Assembly: GCA_903850885.1 (NCBI GenBank)
Contig: CAINMU010000094.1
Coordinates: 1-41,155 of the forward strand
From: an uncultured Opitutia bacterium
GTDB lineage: Bacteria; Verrucomicrobiota; Verrucomicrobiia; Opitutales; UBA953
Direction of reading: 5' to 3'
Length of the DNA stretch: 41,155 bases
The notes beneath the pieces were generated by a model that had not been told where the DNA came from, did not search any database, and saw nothing but the letters and a program-made list of their open reading frames with translations. This document shows, in pieces, positions 25,770 through 32,395 of the stretch. Position numbers and translations under genes: made by a program. How positions within the stretch are numbered: position 1 is the first letter of the stretch; the number at the start of each line of letters is the position of its first letter.

Positions 25770-26462
25770 TTATTTCCAAATCTTCACCCAATCGACGTCG
25801 ACGTCATCGGGCATATTTTTGGCATCAAAATTCTTGCGATCGCCTTCGGTAGAATAATGCCTGATGGACAGAACCATCGGACCGACGGCGGAGGGCTTAT
25901 CCAGTTTGAAAATAATCTTATTGTTCAGATACCAGACATAGGCCGCGGGCGTCCAAAGGAATCCGTAGACATTGGCATTCTTGGAAACGATACCCGGCTT
26001 CAGATAAGTCTCCTGCTTCTTTACTTTCGCCGGTTTGAATTCGCGCGCCCCGGCCGCCTCGAGAATCCGGGCCATGGGGAAAAGTTCGTCGTCCCCCGCG
26101 CACTCGAACTTAAGCAAAGCCGAAGGAACTTGGCCGGTATCCTTCGGATGAATGTGAAAACTTGACCGATTACCGCGGTAAGCGTTAAAGCGGATGGCCG
26201 CTTCAAAATAGCCCTGAGACTGGGAAAACTTGCTCGAAATACTTCCGCCCTTGAATCCGTCGGCTACCTTATGGAAGCCCAGAATCACCTTGCCGTCCTT
26301 CAGCGTCACCTGATCCGGATTACCGACCGTCCATTTCTCCGTATCAATCTTGGCCCCGTTAAAATCGTCGGAAAAAACCAACTTCATCTTAGGCGTCGGA
26401 CTGTCAGCCCGGCCGCCGGCAAGGGCGACCCAGAACACGAGGACGAATCGGAAACTGCGCAT
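25770..26462 (-). CDS. GH16-like secreted paralog B (likely non-catalytic)
   Basis: At 230 residues, with signal peptide 1-19 (GGRA-DS), this protein has the same layout as A. LVFSDDFNGAKIDTEKW is the classic GH16 opening strand. GGSISSKFSQSQGYFEAAIR matches the GH16 segment that ends GRxEARIK. YGFLWTPAAYVWYLN and the terminal DWVKIWK follow. The strand expected to hold ExDxxE reads LLKFEC, so the catalytic pair is absent. It lies five bases before A and one base after C, which implies coupled translation. Among the five, B shows the best match to GH16 at both ends and is the best anchor for an alignment. Confidence 0.8.
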   Translation of the reverse strand: MRSFRFVLVFWVALAGGRADSPTPKMKLVFSDDFNGAKIDTEKWTVGNPDQVTLKDGKVILGFHKVADGFKGGSISSKFSQSQGYFEAAIRFNAYRGNRSSFHIHPKDTGQVPSALLKFECAGDDELFPMARILEAAGAREFKPAKVKKQETYLKPGIVSKNANVYGFLWTPAAYVWYLNNKIIFKLDKPSAVGPMVLSIRHYSTEGDRKNFDAKNMPDDVDVDWVKIWK

Positions 26463-26463
26463 C

Positions 26464-27150
26464 TTACTTATAGACTTTCACCCAATCTACCTCGATGTCA
26501 TCCGGCAGAGTCTTAGGGTCGAAATCCTTGCGATCGGACTCCAAGGCGTTGTGCTGGATCGCAAAACTCATGGGGGTCTTAACCTCCGGTTTATCAATCT
26601 TCATAGCGACCTTGCCTCCGATATAAATCGTGTAGGCTTTTTCCGTCCAAAGTATCCCGTAGGTATTAAACTTCTTGGAAGCGGCCTCTTTCCCGCCACC
26701 CAAGAAACCTGTCTCCTTGGGCGAGGCGGCGTCGCGCGTCCCCCCCGCCGAAGCTAGCCGGGCCCAGGGATAGACCAAGTCAGCCCCTTTATTCTGAATG
26801 GTAATGGAGGCCCCAGGGATCTCCTCGGCCGTCGAGCTGATCCGCATCGTACCCCGATGGCCTTTGTAGGCGTTAAAGCGGATAGATGCCTCGTAATAGC
26901 CATAAGGCTGTTCGGGCTTGGCGGCGATGGTGATGCCACCACCCACGGGGCCGGTAGGCGTCATGCCGAAACCCAAGACCAGCTTACCCTTCTTGATCGA
27001 AACATGCTGAGGCGCGGTGATTTTCCACTTCGTCTGGTCGACGGCGGCTGCCTCAAAGTCATCGGAGAATATGACTTTCATCTTCAACGCCGGGTTATCC
27101 GCCCGGGCAATGAGAGAAGCCAGAATCAGCAAGAGGAGGGAGGGTCGCAT
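26464..27150 (-). CDS. GH16-like secreted paralog C (likely non-catalytic)
   Basis: This 228-residue protein has a signal peptide (about 1-18, LIARA-DN). It keeps VIFSDDFEAAAVDQTKW, QPYGYYEASIRFNAYKGHRG, YGILWTEKAYTIYIGGK and the terminal DIEVDWVKVYK. The catalytic strand reads SITIQN, with no acidic residue at all, the most extreme loss in the group. The end MSFAIQHNALESDRKDFD is shared closely with B (LSIRHYSTEGDRKNFD), so B and C probably arose by the most recent duplication. Gaps are one base to B and five to D. A further ATG upstream at 27177 would precede the signal peptide and is not used. Confidence 0.8.
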   Translation of the reverse strand: MRPSLLLLILASLIARADNPALKMKVIFSDDFEAAAVDQTKWKITAPQHVSIKKGKLVLGFGMTPTGPVGGGITIAAKPEQPYGYYEASIRFNAYKGHRGTMRISSTAEEIPGASITIQNKGADLVYPWARLASAGGTRDAASPKETGFLGGGKEAASKKFNTYGILWTEKAYTIYIGGKVAMKIDKPEVKTPMSFAIQHNALESDRKDFDPKTLPDDIEVDWVKVYK

Positions 27151-27155
27151 CGGTA

Positions 27156-27869
27156 TTATTTGTAAATTTTCACCCAATCAATCTGCATGGGTTCGGGGGG
27201 CAATTTAGGGTCGGGGAAGTTTTTCAAGACCCCTCCTTCAGGAAGGTTGTGGTAAAAATGCACCGATAATGGCGCCGTTGGCGTCGTAATACTGACGCGG
27301 TGGACTTGGCGTGTATTGACATACCAAGCAAAGTATTTCGGCGTCGAAAGGACGCCATAGGTGTTGAACTTCTTATAGGAGGCCCCGCCATCGAGAGGAA
27401 TCGGGCTATTGACCGGCTCGATGTTCCTGACCCCGGCCTCTTCGGCGATCTTAAGGGTTGGGCGCACGGTGTTCGTGGCCTCGCCGCTCGTTGTAAAATA
27501 AATTTCGGCGGCAGGAAACTTCTTGACTGCAGATTCCTCGAAAAACGTCCTCACTTGCATGCCGCTATGCCGCCCCTTCGTTTGGATCATCCGAATGGAA
27601 GCCTCAAAATAACCATAGGGTTGTCGAAACTTACAAGTAACAGTGGCGTTCTTCCACAGAGTTGGTTTGCCGTCCTTTGAGGAGACTTCGAGTGATAATT
27701 TGCCATCCGCAACCTTGCAGCCTTCTTTGTTGTCTTTAGAGAAATCCCATTTGGTCAGGTCTAGTTCCTTGACGTCGAATTTATCTTCGAAGACCAATTT
27801 CATGGTGCTGGTCGGATCAGCCCAAAGGGTAGAGGCCAATAAGAGTGAGGCGATAAGACGTACGTACAT
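27156..27869 (-). CDS. GH16-like secreted paralog D (likely non-catalytic)
   Basis: At 237 residues (signal peptide about 1-17, STLWA-DP) this is the first of the tightly packed four. It opens LVFEDKFDVKELDLTKW, contains QPYGYFEASIRMIQTKGRHSG and ends MQIDWVKIYK. With E it shares YKKFNTYG, WYVNTRQV and an EGGVL motif near the end, so D and E form a subgroup apart from A-C. At the catalytic strand it reads EIYFTT: the first Glu survives but the middle Asp and second Glu are replaced. A candidate promoter and short leader precede the ATG. The frame extends upstream to 27941 without a signal-like start, so the ATG at 27869 is preferred. Confidence 0.8.
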   Translation of the reverse strand: MYVRLIASLLLASTLWADPTSTMKLVFEDKFDVKELDLTKWDFSKDNKEGCKVADGKLSLEVSSKDGKPTLWKNATVTCKFRQPYGYFEASIRMIQTKGRHSGMQVRTFFEESAVKKFPAAEIYFTTSGEATNTVRPTLKIAEEAGVRNIEPVNSPIPLDGGASYKKFNTYGVLSTPKYFAWYVNTRQVHRVSITTPTAPLSVHFYHNLPEGGVLKNFPDPKLPPEPMQIDWVKIYK

Positions 27870-27888
27870 AGGAGGCTTAGGGGCACAT

Positions 27889-27919
27889 ATATTACAAAGC
27901 CAGCTAAGGCTTTTGGCAA
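27889..27919 (-). promoter_or_regulatory. Candidate promoter for the GH16-like D-C-B-A unit
   Basis: On the minus strand TTGCCA (27919-27914) and TAATAT (27894-27889) are separated by 19 bases, which is longer than ideal. A start would fall about 12 bases before the ATG of D, giving a very short leader. AAAGCC...GGCTTT lies between the boxes and could form a weak hairpin. Tentative. Confidence 0.3.
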
Positions 27920-27977
27920 GTGCTTGGTAAAACGAAGGCACCCCTAAACCAGAGCCCAGGTAAGGAAATATCCTCGA

Positions 27978-28661
27978 TTACTTCCAAATCTTCACCCAAT
28001 CGATGACGAGCGGCTCAGGACCAAGGGCGGGGTTCGGGAAACTGCGAAGCACGCCCCCCTCAGGCGTTCCGTGATGAAATTTCATCTCTAATGGCCCCGA
28101 AGGAGTCGGGCGTTCGACCCGGAAAACCTGTCGTGTATTCACGTACCATAGGTAGGTCTTGGGCGTTACCAGTAGTCCGTAGGTGTTAAACTTCTTATAC
28201 GTCACACCGCCTTCCATCTTAATCGGACTTTCCTTCGGGCGCAGTTTCTGAGTTCCGAGCAATTCGCCGACATCCAAATAGGGTCCGACCTTATCGGCGC
28301 CCCCGCATTCAAATCCTAAACTGGCGGATGGAAATTTCGTTTCGAGGGAACTACCGCTGATACCGAAACCGACGCCATGCCCCTTGGTCTGCACCATTTG
28401 GATCGAGGCTTCAAAATAACCATAGGATTGTTTAAATTTACAATCCAACTTCCCGGACCGCCAAATCGTAGACTTGCCGCCTGAAATCACTTCGATGGAG
28501 GCTTTCCCATCAACCAATTTGACAATCTCTTTCTTAAAACCCCATTTGGACTCATCGATGGATTGGCCGTTAAACTGATCTTCGAAAGCCAACTTCATAC
28601 CACCCTCTGGCCCCGCCCAGAGAGCGGTGGCTAAAACGAGGATGCATAAGCGCAAAATCAT
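27978..28661 (-). CDS. GH16-like secreted paralog E (likely non-catalytic)
   Basis: This 227-residue protein has a signal peptide (about 1-16, TALWA-GP) and stands 108 bases upstream of D. It opens KLAFEDQFNGQSIDESKW, contains QSYGYFEASIQMVQTKGHG, and ends LVIDWVKIWK. The strand for ExDxxE reads SLGFEC. It shares with D YKKFNTYG, WYVNTRQVFRV and EGGVLRSFPNPAL; both lie in one subgroup. Its leader CCCCTTAGCC is nearly the same as that of D (CCCCTAAGCC), as if the duplication had included upstream DNA. The ATG at 28661 is the only start that gives a signal peptide. Confidence 0.8.
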   Translation of the reverse strand: MILRLCILVLATALWAGPEGGMKLAFEDQFNGQSIDESKWGFKKEIVKLVDGKASIEVISGGKSTIWRSGKLDCKFKQSYGYFEASIQMVQTKGHGVGFGISGSSLETKFPSASLGFECGGADKVGPYLDVGELLGTQKLRPKESPIKMEGGVTYKKFNTYGLLVTPKTYLWYVNTRQVFRVERPTPSGPLEMKFHHGTPEGGVLRSFPNPALGPEPLVIDWVKIWK

Positions 28662-28667
28662 TCGGCT

Positions 28668-28683
28668 AAGGGGTATCCCCTAA
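28668..28683. promoter_or_regulatory. Palindrome in the leader of GH16-like gene E
   Basis: AAGGGGTATCCCCTAA contains the near-perfect palindrome GGGGTATCCCC (28670-28680), nine bases before the ATG of E. A partner repeat CCCTATCCCTTAG lies at 28691-28703. It could be an operator or an RNA hairpin near the start codon. No regulator gene is adjacent. Confidence 0.3.
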
Positions 28684-28736
28684 ACAAAAACCCTATCCCT
28701 TAGACGTTGCAACCATTCTAAGTATTCAAAACCCGC

Positions 28737-29441
28737 TTAATTCTCGAAAATCATCTCAATTTCCTTCCGAGCCAACGGCCGACAATCGCCCAAGGGCATC
28801 TTTCGTAAGACGAGTTCGCCGATTTGGAACCGCCGGAGAGTCTTCACATGGAAACCGAAAATCTCGAAGAGACGCCGAATCTCGCGCTTCCGGCCTTGAT
28901 CCAGATGGATCTCCAGCGAAGCCGGATTGTCCGGGTGACGGATCACCTTCTTAAAACGCAGATGCTCGCCTTCTTCAAAAGCCCCCTTGATCAAACGCGG
29001 CGTGAGCGTGGGGTCATAATCGCGGTTCAAGAGAATCTCGTAGCGCTTAATGACGCCACCCGAAGGGTGCATCACTTTGTTGGCCAGGTCGCCATCATTG
29101 GTCAGCAACAGCAAGCCCTCCGAATCCTTGTCCAGTCGCCCGACACAAAACAAGCGTAGCTCTTTATATTCAGGCGGGACCATCTCGAAGACTGTATGCC
29201 CACCATGCGTGTCATCATTGGTGCAAAGAAAACCACGGGGCTTATTCATCATCAATACCACCGTTCGGGACAAAGGTTTGACTAATTGACCCCGGCAGCG
29301 GACCTGATCGGTCTCACCATTGACGGGCTGTCCAGTCTTGGCGACGATGCCATTGATTGTCACGACCCCCTCCGCGACCAGACGTTCCGCCTCCCGACGG
29401 GAACAGACCCCCGAGGTAGCGAGAAATTTATGAATGCGCAT
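28737..29441 (-). CDS. RsuA/RluB-family pseudouridine synthase
   Basis: This 234-residue enzyme modifies a uridine in rRNA. The S4 domain (about 1-45, MRIHKFLATSGVCSRREAE) is followed by the catalytic domain with GRL-D104-KDSEGLLLLTNDG, in which D104 is the catalytic aspartate. The usual GRLDxxTEGLL has Ser for Thr here. RKREIRRLFEIFGF supports the RsuA/RluB/RluE family. The ATG at 29441 has AGAAGGA a few bases ahead, one of the few Shine-Dalgarno-like sites in the window, so it is preferred to the GTG at 29456. The target uridine is not determined. It is divergent from folD. Confidence 0.92.
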   Translation of the reverse strand: MRIHKFLATSGVCSRREAERLVAEGVVTINGIVAKTGQPVNGETDQVRCRGQLVKPLSRTVVLMMNKPRGFLCTNDDTHGGHTVFEMVPPEYKELRLFCVGRLDKDSEGLLLLTNDGDLANKVMHPSGGVIKRYEILLNRDYDPTLTPRLIKGAFEEGEHLRFKKVIRHPDNPASLEIHLDQGRKREIRRLFEIFGFHVKTLRRFQIGELVLRKMPLGDCRPLARKEIEMIFEN

Positions 29442-29562
29442 AGGTCCTTCTGACACGCCCTACCCATTGAGGCATTTAACGACACAGGGCGAGACAATCA
29501 ATTCAGGCCTTAAGTGAGGACTTTTCTCGCCCTCCTTCCCTCCTTTGCCCTACATAGTGCCC

Positions 29563-30435
29563 ATGCGCCTCATCGACGGTAACGCCATCGCCCAACAAGT
29601 GCTCGCCGAAGTCAAAGAGCGGGTCGCTAAACTTGCCCCCATCGTCCCTCACGTGGCTTTCGTTCGTGTTGGCGACGATCCCGCCTCGGTGTCCTATGTG
29701 ACCAAAAAGCAGAAGACCGCAGCGGAAGTCGGTATGCACGCCAGCATCAAACTATTTCCCGATAACGTCAGTAAGGCCGAACTCTTCGCCCACCTCGACG
29801 CCTTGAATGCCGATCCATTGATTCACGGCATCCTCATTCAGGCACCTTTACCCAAACACCTGCCCGAGACGGAAGTCTTTAACCGCGTGTCCCCCGATAA
29901 GGACGTCGATGGCTTCGGCACTCAAAGCATCGGGCGCCTCGTCCAAGAACTCCCTGGCGCCTTCGCCGCCTGCACGCCCGCGGGCGTCATCGAACTTCTC
30001 CGTCGCTCCGGCATCGAAACCGCCGGCAAACACGCCGTCGTCGTCGGCCGTTCATTGATCGTCGGCAAACCCGCCGCCGCCCTGCTTCTGGCCAAAGGTT
30101 GCGATTGTACCGTGACCATCGCTCATTCGCGCACCCGAGATCTTCCTAGCATCGTCCGCCAGGCCGACATCATCATCGCTGCGATCGGCAAACCTCGTTT
30201 CATCACCGCCGACATGGTCAAACCTGGAGCGGTCGTCATCGACGTGGGCATCAATCGCATCCCAGACGCCACCAAAAAGACCGGCTATCGTATCGTCGGC
30301 GATGTCGACTTCGACGCCGTCTCTCCGAAATGCGAAGCCATCAGCCCTGTTCCAGGCGGCGTGGGCCCGATGACCGTGGCCATGCTAATGAAGAACACGC
30401 TCGACGCCTGCGAGCGCGCTCAAGCTCGTGCTTAA
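29563..30435 (+). CDS. folD: Bifunctional FolD: methylenetetrahydrofolate dehydrogenase/cyclohydrolase
   Basis: This 290-residue cytoplasmic enzyme interconverts methylene-, methenyl- and formyl-tetrahydrofolate for purine and formyl-Met synthesis. Motifs are [10 protein letters not shown] with the catalytic Tyr45 and Lys49, [20 protein letters not shown], the Rossmann part [12 protein letters not shown] and the end [18 protein letters not shown] start at 29545 is possible, but the ATG at 29563 begins the usual MRLIDG. The stop overlaps the RDD gene start by eight bases, so the two are coupled. The leader is pyrimidine-rich with no Shine-Dalgarno sequence. Confidence 0.97.
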   Translation: MRLIDGNAIAQQVLAEVKERVAKLAPIVPHVAFVRVGDDPASVSYVTKKQKTAAEVGMHASIKLFPDNVSKAELFAHLDALNADPLIHGILIQAPLPKHLPETEVFNRVSPDKDVDGFGTQSIGRLVQELPGAFAACTPAGVIELLRRSGIETAGKHAVVVGRSLIVGKPAAALLLAKGCDCTVTIAHSRTRDLPSIVRQADIIIAAIGKPRFITADMVKPGAVVIDVGINRIPDATKKTGYRIVGDVDFDAVSPKCEAISPVPGGVGPMTVAMLMKNTLDACERAQARA

Positions 30436-31054
30436 CGCTCCCCCTATCCCGCCTTCGAGCCCTCCGCCCATCCCCTTTACGCCTGCGGGGTATTGGTGGA
30501 GGACGCTGGCCTGCCTTGCGGATATCATTCCACTTTTGTTCCTAGGCTGGGCCCTGGCTGGCTTATTGGCGGGACCGGACGAACTCGCCGCCCGTCAAGA
30601 AACTGACGCTTGGATGCACCGCTTCGTGAATCAGTACGTAAAGCTCTTCAGTGCCGGCGGCTCCTTACGCGAAAACCAAGCCCTATGGGATATGCTTCTT
30701 AAACCCGACCCCAAGGCGCTCGAAGCCATGTCCGTGTGGGTGAACTTCCAAGGCATGGTGACTTTTTTCACGCTCATGCTGACCTTAACCTTCCAAGAGT
30801 GGCAAATGAAGGGCCAGACGATTGGCAAAATGATCTTCAACCTGCGCACAATTGATATCGGCACCCGACAACCCCCGGTTTTTTTCGGCTGTTTGCTGCG
30901 CTCAGCCTGGAAGGCCTCGTTTTTCGCCCTGCCTAACCCCATCTTCATGGTAATTGGGGTTATCAACTTTCACGTGCCGCTCTTTCGTCGCGACCGTCGT
31001 GCCTGGCACGATCTTTGGACGCGCACGCAGGTCATCGACAACAAACTCAGCTGA
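30428..31054 (+). CDS. RDD-family membrane protein
   Basis: This 208-residue protein has a proline-rich N-terminus ([12 protein letters not shown]), then the RDD motif region [19 protein letters not shown] and about three membrane helices in total (about 30-50, 112-130 and 160-185). The C-terminal [19 protein letters not shown] is the typical RDD ending. The family is poorly understood; some members are linked with ion movement. The GTG start overlaps the folD stop by eight bases. The secreted esterase gene follows after seven bases, so folD, this gene and the esterase may be one transcript, though their functions are not obviously linked. Confidence 0.85.
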   Translation: MLNAPPIPPSSPPPIPFTPAGYWWRTLACLADIIPLLFLGWALAGLLAGPDELAARQETDAWMHRFVNQYVKLFSAGGSLRENQALWDMLLKPDPKALEAMSVWVNFQGMVTFFTLMLTLTFQEWQMKGQTIGKMIFNLRTIDIGTRQPPVFFGCLLRSAWKASFFALPNPIFMVIGVINFHVPLFRRDRRAWHDLWTRTQVIDNKLS

Positions 31055-31061
31055 ACCCTCT

Positions 31062-31943
31062 ATGCGCCTCGCCCTGCTCTGCTTGACCTTGGCGACGTCG
31101 CTCAGTGCCGCCGATTTAGTCCTGCCGCCGCTGACCGAACAAGACCCGCAGCCTGGCAAGCGAGCCGCCATCACCACAACCGAATATGCCGGCACGAAAG
31201 TCCATCACCTGATCGCGTTGCCTGACGACTGGACGCCGGACTGGAAGGCGCGCGGTAAGAGCTGGCCGGTGATCGCCGAATACACCGGCAACTACTTCCC
31301 GACCTCCGGCTCCACCGGTGAAATCGAAGGAGCCGCCCTTGGCTACGGCGTCGCGCGCGGTAAGGCCATCTGGATCGTCCTGCCTTACGTCGCCAAGGAC
31401 CATCAGAAGAACGAGATCACCTGGTGGGGCGACATCGATGCCACCGTCAGCTACGCCAAGACGAACATCCCGCGCATCTGCGCCGAGTTCGGCGGCGACT
31501 CTAAACGGGTCGTCCTCTGCGGCTTCTCGCGCGGCGCCATCGGCGTCTCCTTCCTCGGCTTGCACGACGACGAAATCGCCAAGCTCTGGTGCGGACTCTG
31601 GGCCCACGACCACTTCGACGGCATGCTGGAATGGAAGGGGCACCCCTGGGGCTCGCCGCTGGCGCGCTACCGCGAGGAAGCGTCCGTCCGCCTGCGCCGC
31701 CTCGCCGGCCGCCCGCTGCTTGTCAGCCAGGCCGGCGCCGAGACCCGCCGGTTCATCGATGCCCTCGCGCCGAGCGGCGTCACTTATCTTACGGTCGACA
31801 TGCGGACGCACTTCGGAACCTTTCCAAATGAACTCGCCCAGCATCCGCACAACGATCGCTGGGCATTGCGTGACGGGCCGGCGACGAGCATCGCTCGCGC
31901 CTGGTTCGAAGGCGTGACGGCGACAAATAAGACGGCGAAATAA
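31062..31943 (+). CDS. Secreted alpha/beta-hydrolase (esterase-like)
   Basis: This 293-residue protein has a signal peptide (about 1-17, TSLSA-AD). The nucleophile elbow is CGF-S156-RGAIG, and a likely catalytic His lies in DMRTHFGTF near residue 250. It resembles D-(-)-3-hydroxybutyrate oligomer/PHB depolymerase-like or cutinase-like esterases only in fold. The substrate is unknown. An upstream in-frame ATG at 30954 would lie inside the RDD gene and is rejected; the ATG at 31062 begins the signal peptide. From here rightward the DNA is visibly richer in G+C with strong C-ending codon preference. Confidence 0.8.
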   Translation: MRLALLCLTLATSLSAADLVLPPLTEQDPQPGKRAAITTTEYAGTKVHHLIALPDDWTPDWKARGKSWPVIAEYTGNYFPTSGSTGEIEGAALGYGVARGKAIWIVLPYVAKDHQKNEITWWGDIDATVSYAKTNIPRICAEFGGDSKRVVLCGFSRGAIGVSFLGLHDDEIAKLWCGLWAHDHFDGMLEWKGHPWGSPLARYREEASVRLRRLAGRPLLVSQAGAETRRFIDALAPSGVTYLTVDMRTHFGTFPNELAQHPHNDRWALRDGPATSIARAWFEGVTATNKTAK

Positions 31944-32224
31944 GCCACGCGAAGTCTCGCGATGGAGGTTTCAGCGAACCTAATCGACCCATACGTTTTG
32001 CTAATCTCGCCCCCGCGATGATTGTTGACCCAACAACACGAGAATGGTTTCGCCCTTTGGTAGCATAGGTGAAACACCGATAAGCTTTCGTTTAGAATCA
32101 TTGTAAGCGTTTTGCTTAACGTACCTATAAGTGTCGAAAAAAACTGTCTCAGCCGATCTCGGCTGGACATTGGTTGAATGCGTCTGGTCGAAAGGTAATC
32201 TCAGGGCGTCGTCCCTTACGACAT
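31944..32224. other. Intergenic region upstream of the cbb3 operon, with several dyads
   Basis: This 281-base gap has no convincing gene. It is A+T-richer than both neighbours. Dyads seen are CGCGA-AGTC-TCGCG just after the esterase stop, TTGTTG-ACC-CAACAA (32022-32036), TAAGC-GTTTT-GCTTA (32104-32118) and CAGCCG-ATCT-CGGCTG (32150-32165). A -10-like TATAAG lies at 32126-32131 with TTGTAA 19 bases before it. A promoter for the oxidase operon and oxygen or copper control would be expected here. The TTGTTG dyad resembles an FNR box but has a different centre and spacing. Confidence 0.5.
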
Positions 32225-32395
32225 ATGGCCGCCCTCGCTCTCACCGTCTTTTTCTCCGTCCTGCTGGCCCTCCTGGCCGCACTCGCATTCCTATGGGATC
32301 AGCGCAACCGCGGCGAAGACGGGTACGATCGGGATTCCCTGCGACCGCTTGACGACGACGCGTCCGGCCCTGCTCCGACCAACAAGCTTCCATGA
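32225..32395 (+). CDS. ccoS: CcoS-like cbb3 oxidase maturation protein
   Basis: This 56-residue protein is one membrane helix (ALTVFFSVLLALLAALAFLW) followed by an acidic tail WDQRNRGEDGYDRDSLRPLD. This fits CcoS/FixS, whose members are small one-helix proteins with a FLW...GQFDD type tail, needed for cofactor insertion into cbb3 oxidase. It starts at an ATG inside a longer frame beginning at 32174; the first 17 residues of that frame are basic and do not fit. Its stop overlaps the ccoN start as ATGA. Its place at the head of the operon rather than after ccoI is unusual. Confidence 0.75.
   Translation: MAALALTVFFSVLLALLAALAFLWDQRNRGEDGYDRDSLRPLDDDASGPAPTNKLP

Noticed and set aside
27870-27878. 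AGGAGG next to the start of paralog D
   Set aside because: It lies on the strand opposite to the gene; the mRNA there reads CCUCCU, so it cannot act as a Shine-Dalgarno site.
30954-31061. Earlier start for the esterase inside the RDD gene
   Set aside because: The added residues lie before a complete signal peptide and overlap another gene in a different frame.
32022-32036. FNR box upstream of the cbb3 operon
   Set aside because: TTGTT-N5-AACAA differs from TTGAT-N4-ATCAA in spacing and in key bases.
32141-32165. Terminator formed by the CAGCCG/CGGCTG hairpin on the minus strand
   Set aside because: Six bases separate the stem from the T run, and no gene is known to be transcribed through it on that strand.
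31784-32170. 128-codon minus-strand ORF over the esterase end and the intergenic gap
   Set aside because: It partly overlaps a conserved gene, lacks domain features, and would cross several dyads. No neighbour or leader supports it.
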